Below, in pieces: positions 31,913-39,632 of a DNA stretch of 64,000 nucleotides; position 1 is the first letter of the stretch; every line of letters starts with the position of its first letter. A model generated the notes under the pieces. The model was not told the DNA's origin and ran no database searches. It saw only the letters and a program-made list of their open reading frames with translations. The stretch comes from DATEOR01 sp035698665 (GTDB taxonomy: Bacteria; Actinomycetota; Thermoleophilia; Gaiellales; Gaiellaceae). Location of the stretch: the NCBI GenBank assembly GCA_035698665.1, contig DASSBN010000068.1, forward strand, positions 25,706 to 89,705, written 5' to 3'. The position numbers and the translations under genes were made by a program.

Positions 31913-33397
31913 TCAGACAGGGAGTGTAGTTCCGGAGCCGCGTCTGACGGCGTCCAGGTCCGCGAGCTGCGCCTCGATCCACCCACCGATGTCGTGGTCG
32001 GTCACATGCGCGCGGATGCCGGCCAGCCGCCGCCGCCGCTCCCCCTCGTCCATGGTCAGCGCTTCGTGGAGGGCGGCGGCCTGGCCGGAGAGGTCGAAGG
32101 GATTGATCGTCAGGGCCCACTCGCCGAGCTCGTCGTGCGCGCCCGTGTTCTCGGAGAGGACGAGCACGCCGTTCCGTTCGTTCACGAGCGGCGCCTCCTT
32201 CGCGACGAGGTTCATGCCGTCGAAGATCGCGTTCACGAGCAGGACGTCGTACTGCTTGTACGCGGCGACGGCCTGGTGGAAGTTGTCCTCGATCCTGACC
32301 TCGAGCGGCATCCACCCCTCGGTACGAAAGCGGTCGTTGACGACGCGGGCCGCTCGCTGAATGGCGCCGAGGTACTCGGAGTACTCGGGGATGTCCTGGC
32401 GCGAAGGATCGAGGAGCGCGAGCATGCCGACGCGGCCGTGCAGCTCGGGATGGTCCTCGAGGAGGAGCTCGTAGGCGCGAAAGCCGCGGACGATGTTCTT
32501 CGAGGGGTCGGTGCGGTCGACGCGGACGATGAGCTTCTCCGGGCGCGAGGCCGCCAGGCTCGCTTCCTCCTCGAGCACCTGCTCGCTGGCTGCCGACTCG
32601 GCGAACTCCGCGGGGTCGACCGAGATCGGGCGGGCATGCACATGGACGGTTCGACCCTGATATGTGACTCGGCCGGCGCTGAAGTCGCTCTTCGCGCCGA
32701 GGACGTCCTCGCAGCAGCGAAGGAAGTTCCGGCACCAGCGCTCCGTGTGGAAGCTGACGAGGTCGTTCGCGAGCATCCCGTCGTGCACCGAGCGCCTGAT
32801 GCTCTCGGGCAGAACGCGCCAGTAGTCGGGCTGCGGCCAGGGGATGTGGACGAAATGGCTGAGCGTCGCCTCGGGCATGCGCTCGCGGACAATCCTGGGG
32901 GCGATGTACAGGTGGTAGTCGTGGAAGAAGACCGCGGCCTCCGGCTCGCGGCCGAGCTCCTCGACGACCGCGTCCGCAAACGTGCGGTTGACCGCCAGAT
33001 AGCCGTCGGCCCAGGCCTGGTGCAGCCCGTTGTCGATGTTCGGCGCCTCGACGAGCCCCCACAGGTAGTGCTGCGCGAACCAGAGGACCGGGTTGGAGAC
33101 GACGTTGTAGTAGAGGTCGTAGGCCTGAGGGTCGTGCGCGACGAGCCGCAGGCGGTACGGCGAGCCGTCCCCGGCGGCCTCTTCCAGGAGCTCGGAACCT
33201 GCCTCCTCTGCCACAGCGTGGTCTTCGGCGCTCATCGCGCTCGCCACCCAGGTGACGTCCTGCTGCGTGATGAGGCTCCGCAGGGCGGTTACGAGCCCTC
33301 CGCCGCCCCTGCGGGCGCTCCGCGAACCGTCCGTTTCACGTGAAAACGTGACCGGAGCACGGTTTGCGGCGACGATCAGCTTGCGGCGGCCCGCCAT
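31913..33397 (-). CDS. otsA: Trehalose-6-phosphate synthase (GT20, OtsA-like)
   Basis: 494 residues. GT20 marks: AANRAPVTFSR, GGGGLVTAL, HDYHLYIAPRIVRE, FVHIPWPQPDYWR, DRTDPSKNIVRGFRAYE and FDGMNLVAKEAPLVN. It joins UDP- or other NDP-glucose to glucose-6-phosphate. The phosphatase OtsB is not in the window. The start is ATG 33397 or GTG 33406. A parS-like palindrome lies inside the 5' end of this gene. Confidence 0.9.
   Translation of the reverse strand: MAGRRKLIVAANRAPVTFSRETDGSRSARRGGGGLVTALRSLITQQDVTWVASAMSAEDHAVAEEAGSELLEEAAGDGSPYRLRLVAHDPQAYDLYYNVVSNPVLWFAQHYLWGLVEAPNIDNGLHQAWADGYLAVNRTFADAVVEELGREPEAAVFFHDYHLYIAPRIVRERMPEATLSHFVHIPWPQPDYWRVLPESIRRSVHDGMLANDLVSFHTERWCRNFLRCCEDVLGAKSDFSAGRVTYQGRTVHVHARPISVDPAEFAESAASEQVLEEEASLAASRPEKLIVRVDRTDPSKNIVRGFRAYELLLEDHPELHGRVGMLALLDPSRQDIPEYSEYLGAIQRAARVVNDRFRTEGWMPLEVRIEDNFHQAVAAYKQYDVLLVNAIFDGMNLVAKEAPLVNERNGVLVLSENTGAHDELGEWALTINPFDLSGQAAALHEALTMDEGERRRRLAGIRAHVTDHDIGGWIEAQLADLDAVRRGSGTTLPV
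33333..33347. other. parS-like centromere site inside otsA
   Basis: GTTTCACGTGAAAAC contains the perfect palindrome TTTCACGTGAAA (33334-33345) and matches 13 of 14 bases of the actinobacterial parS core GTTTCACGTGAAAC. It is about 24 kb from dnaA, in the range where ParB sites cluster, and parA/parB are in the window at 52984-54580. Binding itself is inferred. Confidence 0.8.
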
Positions 33398-33427
33398 CGC
33401 GGACACCCTACCCTCGGCTTCGAGATC

Positions 33428-34711
33428 CTAGGCGGCGGTCGACGCGGTGACGAGCTCGGCCCCGCCGAGGTCGTTGCCGTCCAGGCGGTTGAAGAGCGCG
33501 AGCCAGTCCCGCAGGAGACGCGGGGACAGGAAGTTGCGGCGCACGTACTCCTTGCCGCGGAGCGCCATCTGGCGCGCGGCCGGCGGGTCGTCGAGGATCG
33601 CCTGCAACGCCTGGGCGCATTCCTCCACGGAATCGACGAGGTAGCCGGTTTCGCCTTCCTGGATCTGGTCGACGATCCCGCCCGCCCGGCCGGCGACCAT
33701 CGGCCTCGCCTTCCAGAGCGCCTCGGTGACCGTCAGCCCGAAGCCCTCGCGGATGGACTTCTGCACGAGAGCTTCGGAATGCACCTGGAACGCGTTCACC
33801 TCGACGGAACCGACGTTGTTGAGGTTCGAGAGGATGAAGATGTCCGGATCGCCACCCGCCGCGGCGACGGTCTGGTTGTAGTAGTCCCAGCCTTCGGGGT
33901 CGTCGTGGGCCATAGAGCCGACGAGGGCGAGCTGGACCCGGGGGTGGCTCTCGCGGAGCGTCCGCCACGCCTCGATGACGCCGAGCGGGTCCTTCCACGG
34001 GTCGAACCGGGAGACCTGAGTGACGAGCGGGCGGTCGACGTCGATCCCGAACTGGTCGACGATGTACGCCGCGTCCTCGGACGAGAGCGCCATGTTCTTC
34101 GGCGTCAGAGGGTCGATCGCAGGCGGCCAGATGTACGCCGGCGGAAGCCCCTCGTGGTGTGGGACGTACTCCTCGCGGTGGAAGACCATCGAGTCGTAGG
34201 AGTGGAGCCACGGAAGCAAGAACCCGAGGACCTCCTCGTTCGGCGTGGAAAGGTCGATGTGGCAGCGCCAGATCCAGTGGCGGCCGCAGTCCCGCGCGTG
34301 CTCGATCATGCCGGCGGGCTGGGGATCGTGGACGATCACATAGTCGAACGAGTCCACGAGCGCCTCGGCGTTGCCGAGGTTGTAGCGGCCGAAGATCTCC
34401 TTCTCCTCGTCGGAGAGCGACCGCGGCGCGCCCTGCAGCGCGTTGTGGATCGCCTTCGTCACGTCGAAGAACTCGTCCTGCCCGTAGATGACACGCCACT
34501 CGGTCTCGAGGCCGGCGTCGCGCATGAGCGGGACGAGCGTGTAGAGGATCTCGGCCACGCCGCCTCCGAACGCCGTCGCAGAGAGATGGAGCACGCGCTT
34601 GCCCGCGAGCGGCTCGGCGAGTGCCTTGAGCTGCTCCATCAGGCCCCTGCTCACGATGGTCGCGTAGTCCGCGAGGGACTTGTGGCCGACGTTTACCTGC
34701 TGAAGCTCCAC
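33428..34711 (-). CDS. treT: GT4 glycosyltransferase, trehalose synthase (TreT-like)
   Basis: 427 residues from GTG 34711. Marks: VLHLSATAFGGGVAEILYTLVPLM, VHDPQPAGMI, WRCHIDLSTP, FDPWKDPLGVIEAW, and EALVQKSIREGFGLTVTEALWKARP with the GT4 EGFGLT acidic pair. This pattern matches TreT, which makes trehalose directly from NDP-glucose and glucose. It lies directly upstream of otsA with a gap of about 30 bases. An ATG start at 34783 would overlap the ATPase gene and is less likely. Confidence 0.87.
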   Translation of the reverse strand: MELQQVNVGHKSLADYATIVSRGLMEQLKALAEPLAGKRVLHLSATAFGGGVAEILYTLVPLMRDAGLETEWRVIYGQDEFFDVTKAIHNALQGAPRSLSDEEKEIFGRYNLGNAEALVDSFDYVIVHDPQPAGMIEHARDCGRHWIWRCHIDLSTPNEEVLGFLLPWLHSYDSMVFHREEYVPHHEGLPPAYIWPPAIDPLTPKNMALSSEDAAYIVDQFGIDVDRPLVTQVSRFDPWKDPLGVIEAWRTLRESHPRVQLALVGSMAHDDPEGWDYYNQTVAAAGGDPDIFILSNLNNVGSVEVNAFQVHSEALVQKSIREGFGLTVTEALWKARPMVAGRAGGIVDQIQEGETGYLVDSVEECAQALQAILDDPPAARQMALRGKEYVRRNFLSPRLLRDWLALFNRLDGNDLGGAELVTASTAA

Positions 34712-34742
34712 GGCGGCGGAGGATATCGGCGGGTTCGGCCGA

Positions 34743-35207
34743 TCAGTTGAGGTACTTCGCAAAGCGGAGACGAGAGCCTCCACCGTTGGGATTCGGCCCG
34801 ATGTCGAGCTCGTCGGTCACCGCGCGAATGATGGCGATGCCGAGCCCTCCCTCGTCGAGCGCCTGCTGCGCCCGCTCGAGTACGCCCGGGTCGAAGCCCG
34901 CACCGTCGTCGGACACCTCGACCTCGATCCGGTCGTCGCCCAACCGGTAGGAGACTTCCACGATCCCGTCTCGCCCCTGCTCGTACGCGTGCCGCACGGA
35001 GTTCGAGCATGCCTCGGTCAGAGCGAGCTTGAGGTCCGCCACGACCTCTTCCTGCAGCGCGCGGGTGCGCGCGAGCCCCGTCAGGGCGAGCCTGCAGAGC
35101 GCGATGTACTCCGCGCGGGCAGGAATCGTGAGCGCGACGATGCCGCCGCCGTTGGCGCGGAGCCCAGGGCCCATGGAGTTGGAGTCTAGTTCCCGTCCGA
35201 AAGTCAC
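34743..35207 (-). CDS. RsbW-like ATP-binding protein (HATPase)
   Basis: Up to 154 residues; ATG at 35174 gives 143. A GHKL fold: LKLALTEACSNSVRHAYEQG (N box), VEVSDDGAGFDP (G1) and EGGLGIAIIRAVTDE (G2). Family members are serine kinases that bind and inhibit alternative sigma factors. No anti-anti-sigma or SigB-type gene is next to it. Confidence 0.87.
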   Translation of the reverse strand: MTFGRELDSNSMGPGLRANGGGIVALTIPARAEYIALCRLALTGLARTRALQEEVVADLKLALTEACSNSVRHAYEQGRDGIVEVSYRLGDDRIEVEVSDDGAGFDPGVLERAQQALDEGGLGIAIIRAVTDELDIGPNPNGGGSRLRFAKYLN

Positions 35208-35250
35208 GCTAAACCTGCCTCAATCTGCGGAATCCTCCGCTCCGGGCCGC

Positions 35251-36114
35251 TCAGACCTCTCCTACCCGCTCGGCACCGACGTCGAAACGGCCGAGACGCC
35301 TGCGCGCCACGGCAACGGCCTCGTCGCTCGAGTCGACGAGGACGAAGCGTCGCCCGAGCTGGCCCGCGACGGCGCCCAGCGTCCCGCTGCCCGCGAAGGG
35401 ATCCAGGCACCAGTCGCCCCGGCGGCTCGAGGCCTGGACGATCCGCCGGAGCACCCCCTCCGGCTTCTGCGTGGGATAGCCCGTCTTCTCCTTGCCGGTC
35501 GGCGAGACGATCGTGTGCCACCAGACGTCCGTGGGGAGTTTTCCGCGCGCGGCCTTCTCCGCGGTCACGAGGCCCGGCGCCATGTAGGGCTCCCGGTCGA
35601 CCGCTTGGGAGTCGAACCAGTAGCGCTCGCGGTCCTTGACGTAGACGAGGATCGTGTCGTGCTTCGCCGGCCAGCGGCGCCTCGACTTCGCGCCGTAGTC
35701 GTAGGCCCAGACGATCTCGTTCAGGAAGCACTCGCGCCCGAAGAGGTCGTCGAGCAGGAGCTTCGCGTAGTGCGCCTCGCGGTAGTCGAGGTGGAGGTAG
35801 AGCGTGCCGCTCGGGTCGAGGAGGCGCCGCATCTCGGCGAGGCGCGGCTCGAGAAAGCCGAGGTAGTCGTCGAAGGAGTCGCGGTAGGAGGACTCCTGCA
35901 AGAGGCGGCTCGCGTAACGGCGGCCCTTGAAGCCGACACGGTCACCGGTTTCGTCCGGGACGACCTCGAGCGTGCGCCGCGTGACCGTTCCGCCCGTGTT
36001 GAAGGGCGGATCGGCATACACGAGCTGAAACGTCTCGTCCGCGAACCGCGGCAGGACGTCGAGGTTGTCCCCGAGGAGGACGAGGTCGGCGGCCGGCCGC
36101 TCCACGCGGCCCAC
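35251..36114 (-). CDS. Adenine-N6 or cytosine-N4 DNA methyltransferase, beta-type order
   Basis: 287 residues. Catalytic motif IV is YADPPFNTGG near the N-terminus, and the SAM site DPFAGSGTLGAVA (motif I) is near the C-terminus, the beta-class order shared by CcrM and many type II enzymes. TQKPEGVLRRIV also fits. No restriction endonuclease gene is next to it, so it may be an orphan that sets an epigenetic mark. Target sequence unknown. Confidence 0.9.
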   Translation of the reverse strand: MGRVERPAADLVLLGDNLDVLPRFADETFQLVYADPPFNTGGTVTRRTLEVVPDETGDRVGFKGRRYASRLLQESSYRDSFDDYLGFLEPRLAEMRRLLDPSGTLYLHLDYREAHYAKLLLDDLFGRECFLNEIVWAYDYGAKSRRRWPAKHDTILVYVKDRERYWFDSQAVDREPYMAPGLVTAEKAARGKLPTDVWWHTIVSPTGKEKTGYPTQKPEGVLRRIVQASSRRGDWCLDPFAGSGTLGAVAGQLGRRFVLVDSSDEAVAVARRRLGRFDVGAERVGEV

Positions 36115-36124
36115 TGTAGACGAC

Positions 36125-37360
36125 CTAACGGTCGCTGCCGGGAGGAGTCGCCGGGCGCTCGCCGAGCTCGACCGTGACCTCGATCCGCTTCGAGCCCCGG
36201 AGGAGCGACAGGCGCGTCGACTCGCCTGGATGGAGGCCCTCGGTGACCGCGCGCACCACGTCCTCGGCCGTCTGCACCGGCACGCCGTCGATCGCCACGA
36301 TCACGTCGCCGCCTGGGCGGAACGGGATCCCGGTGAAGTCCTGCTCCTCGTCGCCGCCCTGGATGCCGGCCTTGGATGCGGGGCTGCCGGCCACGACGGT
36401 CTGAACCGCCGCGCCCGCGTCCACGGGGTAGCCGAAGTGCTCGGCGAGACGCGGGGTCAGGGTCTGCGTGGAGACGCCGAGCCAGGCGTAGCGAACGTCG
36501 CCGCTCTTGATCAGCTGCTCCATCGAGCGGCGCGCCGAGTTGATCGGAACGGCGAAGCCGACGCCTTCGGCGTTTCCCGAGTTGCTGTTGATCTGGGCGT
36601 TGATCCCGATCACGCGCCCGCGCGCGTCGAAGAGCGGGCCGCCCGAATTGCCGCGGTTGATCGGTGCGTCGGTCTGGATGGCGTCGACGAGGTCGTAGCT
36701 CGAGGTGAGGGAGGCGATCGACCGCTCGGTCGCCGAGACGACGCCGACGCTCAGCGAGCTGGCGTTCCCGAAAGGACTGCCGATCGCGGCGACGGGCTGT
36801 CCGACGACGACGTGCCCCGAGTCGCCGAGCGGCACGACGGTCAGGTGGTGATCTGCTGGACGCACCTTCAAGAGGCCGACGTCGTCATAGACGTCCCAAC
36901 CGACGATGCGCGCCCGCACGCGGTCGCCGTCCCTGAACTCGACGTAGACGGTGCTCGCGGCCTCGGGAGTTGCCGTCGGATCGCCCTCACCCGCGGTGGT
37001 GATGACGTGCGAGTTCGTGAGGATGTAGCCGTCGGAGGAGACGACGAAGCCCGATCCCTGGGCCATATCGGTCGCCGAGAGCGAGTCGTCGGGGCCGAAG
37101 ACCGCGAGGAGCGTGACAACGCCGGCAGCCCGCTCGCGGTAGAGCGCCGCCGGGTCGAAATCGTTGCCCTGCAGCGGCTTGGCCTCCGCGTCCTCGTCGA
37201 TCGGGTTGTCGGCGGGCGTCCCCGATCCCGTCGTGAGGAGCACCGTCCGCGTGGCCTCCTCCGGATCCACCCAGCCGGCTGCCTTCGCGACGACGAGCGC
37301 CGTGGACGCGCCCAGAATGGCGCAGACCACCGCAACGACGGCTAGAGATCCCGGGCGCAC
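36125..37360 (-). CDS. HtrA/DegP-type trypsin-like serine protease with PDZ domain
   Basis: 411 residues. One N-terminal membrane anchor (about 5-27), a linker, then the protease with His in LTNSHVI, Asp in YDDVGLLKV and Ser in RGNSGGPLFD, and a PDZ domain (about 300-400: GDVIVAIDGVPVQTAEDVV). It would act outside the membrane in protein quality control. Next to a two-component system that starts 27 bases upstream, a common link with envelope stress. Confidence 0.93.
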   Translation of the reverse strand: MRPGSLAVVAVVCAILGASTALVVAKAAGWVDPEEATRTVLLTTGSGTPADNPIDEDAEAKPLQGNDFDPAALYRERAAGVVTLLAVFGPDDSLSATDMAQGSGFVVSSDGYILTNSHVITTAGEGDPTATPEAASTVYVEFRDGDRVRARIVGWDVYDDVGLLKVRPADHHLTVVPLGDSGHVVVGQPVAAIGSPFGNASSLSVGVVSATERSIASLTSSYDLVDAIQTDAPINRGNSGGPLFDARGRVIGINAQINSNSGNAEGVGFAVPINSARRSMEQLIKSGDVRYAWLGVSTQTLTPRLAEHFGYPVDAGAAVQTVVAGSPASKAGIQGGDEEQDFTGIPFRPGGDVIVAIDGVPVQTAEDVVRAVTEGLHPGESTRLSLLRGSKRIEVTVELGERPATPPGSDR

Positions 37361-37387
37361 CGCGGTCTCATAGTAGTTGCGGGGCCT

Positions 37388-38800
37388 TCAGCTTCCGTCG
37401 TTCGAGCGTTTCGACGTGAAAACGCCGTCTGCTCGTGGCAAAAGCAACGTGAAGACGGTCTCACCCGGCTTCGAGGAGACCTCGATCGACCCGCCCATGC
37501 GGTCTGCGAGCTCGGAGGCGATTGCGAGCCCGAGACCGCTGCCCGAGGCCTGTCCGCCGCCGGCACGGTAGAAGCGCTCGAAGAGGTGCTCCTGGTCGCT
37601 CTCCGGAACGCCGGGACCGTCGTCCGCGACTGACAGTCCCACGGCTCCGTTCCGGTCGCCCGCCGAGACCACGACGTTCGTCCCGGCCGGCGTGTGGCGC
37701 GTCGCGTTCTCCACGAGGATCCGCGCGACCTGGAGCACGCGCTGCTCGTCCGCGAGCGCGACGGCCGGCCCGTTCACGTCGGTGGAGAGCGCATGCTCGC
37801 TGGCCTCGGCCCGCGCGCTGAACTCCTCGCAGACGGTGCGGGCGCTCTCGGCGATGTCGACCTCCGACTGCTCGACGGAGAGTTGGTCGGCATCGAGGCG
37901 CGTCAGGTCGAGGAGGTCGGTCGCCAGTTTCGTCAAGCGCGTCACCTGCGCGCTCATCTCCTCGACGAACTCCTTCCGGTCTGCCGGGTCGACGTCCTCG
38001 TCGGCCATCAGCTCGAGAAAGCCGCTGAGCGAGAAGAGCGGAGTGCGGAGCTCATGAGAGGCGTTGCCGATGAACTCGCGGCGTGCGCGGTCGAGATGGG
38101 CAAGGCGCTGGCGCATCCGGTCGAAGGCGCGCGCGAGCTCCCCGACCTCGTCCTCGACCGGATCGACGATCTCCTGCTCGAAGTCGCCGGCGGCGATCCT
38201 GCCCGCAGCCAGCTCCAGCCGGCGGATGCGGTGCGTCAGGCGGAGCGCTGCCAGCGAGCCCGCGAACCAGGCGATGAGGAGGGCGATGATGCCCGAGATG
38301 AGGAGCGTCCGCTCGACGAGCTTGACGCTCGACAGCGTGTCGCGAAGCGACGCCGAGAGCAGGATGGCCGTGTCCTCGTCGAGCAGCACCGCCACCTCGC
38401 CTCGCGGCCCGTCACGGTCGACTCGACCGGTCTGCGTCCGACCGGTCTCGAGCGCCGCCCGCGCAATGGGGTCGTTGGTGACGTCCTGGGAGCTGACGGG
38501 ATTCGAGTCCGCGACCGTGTGGATGGTGTCCTGGCTGAGCGGCTCGAAGACGACGACGCGGGCGCCGAGGTTCGCCTGGAAGAAGCGCGCCACCGTGTCG
38601 TAGTCGAACGGGCTGTTCTGCGTGAACCCCTGCACGACCTGCGGAGCGCTGCGCTCGAGCTGGTCGATCCGGTTGGCGACGAGGCGGTCCTCGAGCCGCG
38701 GCACCACCGCGGCGTAGACGATGCCGAGCGCGCCCGCCACGATCGCGAGCACGACCAGACCGAGCTTGACGGAGAGGCGCGGGTGCCGGAACTGGTTCAC
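37388..38800 (-). CDS. Membrane sensor histidine kinase with HAMP
   Basis: 470 residues. Membrane helices near 11-33 and 165-187, an extracytoplasmic domain between, HAMP, His 249 in NASHELRTPLFSL, an N box (LVENATRHTP), DDGPGVP and GSGLGLAI. It is paired with the regulator at 38797 through a GTGA overlap and is followed by htrA, so an envelope-stress role is a fair guess. Confidence 0.95.
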   Translation of the reverse strand: MNQFRHPRLSVKLGLVVLAIVAGALGIVYAAVVPRLEDRLVANRIDQLERSAPQVVQGFTQNSPFDYDTVARFFQANLGARVVVFEPLSQDTIHTVADSNPVSSQDVTNDPIARAALETGRTQTGRVDRDGPRGEVAVLLDEDTAILLSASLRDTLSSVKLVERTLLISGIIALLIAWFAGSLAALRLTHRIRRLELAAGRIAAGDFEQEIVDPVEDEVGELARAFDRMRQRLAHLDRARREFIGNASHELRTPLFSLSGFLELMADEDVDPADRKEFVEEMSAQVTRLTKLATDLLDLTRLDADQLSVEQSEVDIAESARTVCEEFSARAEASEHALSTDVNGPAVALADEQRVLQVARILVENATRHTPAGTNVVVSAGDRNGAVGLSVADDGPGVPESDQEHLFERFYRAGGGQASGSGLGLAIASELADRMGGSIEVSSKPGETVFTLLLPRADGVFTSKRSNDGS

Positions 38801-39495
38801 GCGACCTCGCGGAAGCGGTAGCCGACGCCCCGAACGGTGAAGAGGTAATGGGGCTCGCTGGGGTCAGGCTCGATCTTCTCGCGCAGGTGACGGACATGGA
38901 CGTCGATCGTCCGCGGATCGCGGTAGTCGGACCCGCCCCACAGGGCGTCGAGCAATGCCTGGCGCGAGTAGACCCGGCCGGGGTTCGCGGCGAGCGTCCG
39001 CAAGAGCTCGAACTCGAGATACGTGAGCTGCACGGGCTCGCCCGAGACCTCGACGGTGCGCTTGGCCAGATCGATGCGCACCCCCTCGACCTCGATTGCG
39101 TCGCTGCGCGCGCCGGCGGGCGGCAGCTGAGCGCGGCGCAGCGCAGCGCGAACGCGGCTGCGGAACTCCCGGATCGAGAACGGCTTCGTGATGTAGTCGT
39201 CTGCGCCGAGCTCGAGGCCCACCACCTTGTCGAGCTCGTCGTCGCGGGCGGTCAGCATCAGGATCGGGACGGCGCTTCGCGCACGCAGTCGCCGGCAGAC
39301 CTCGAGGCCGTCGAGCTTCGGCAGCATGATGTCGAGGATCACGAGGTCGACCGCGTTCTCGTCGAACCGCTGCAGCGCCTCTTCTCCGTCCCGAGCCTGC
39401 ACGACCTGGAACCCCTCGTGCTCGAGGGGGTACGTGAGGAGCTTCTGAATCGACTCCTCGTCGTCCACGAGGAGGATCGTCGCGCTTTCCGGCAT
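38797..39495 (-). CDS. OmpR/PhoB-family response regulator
   Basis: 232 residues. Receiver with D11-D12, phospho-acceptor D55 in VILDIMLPKLDG and K104 in ITKPF; winged-helix output ending in VRGVGYRF. A good ribosome site (GAAAGAGG) lies before the ATG. First gene of the regulator, kinase, htrA run. Confidence 0.95.
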   Translation of the reverse strand: MPESATILLVDDEESIQKLLTYPLEHEGFQVVQARDGEEALQRFDENAVDLVILDIMLPKLDGLEVCRRLRARSAVPILMLTARDDELDKVVGLELGADDYITKPFSIREFRSRVRAALRRAQLPPAGARSDAIEVEGVRIDLAKRTVEVSGEPVQLTYLEFELLRTLAANPGRVYSRQALLDALWGGSDYRDPRTIDVHVRHLREKIEPDPSEPHYLFTVRGVGYRFREVA

Positions 39496-39632
39496 ACGAG
39501 CCTCTTTCAGAATGTGGCCTCGCCGGTCGGACGCACCGCTGCAGGGTGTTCGAACGGCTCAGGCTTCATTTTGCACGAGGCTCTCACAAAGGATAGGCAC
39601 GTCGCGGACCGCACTAGACTGGCGCGGGCGCT

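Noticed and set aside
37411..37426. Second parS-like sequence GTTTCGACGTGAAAAC
   Set aside because: It has an extra base in the first half so the palindrome is broken; not a credible ParB site.
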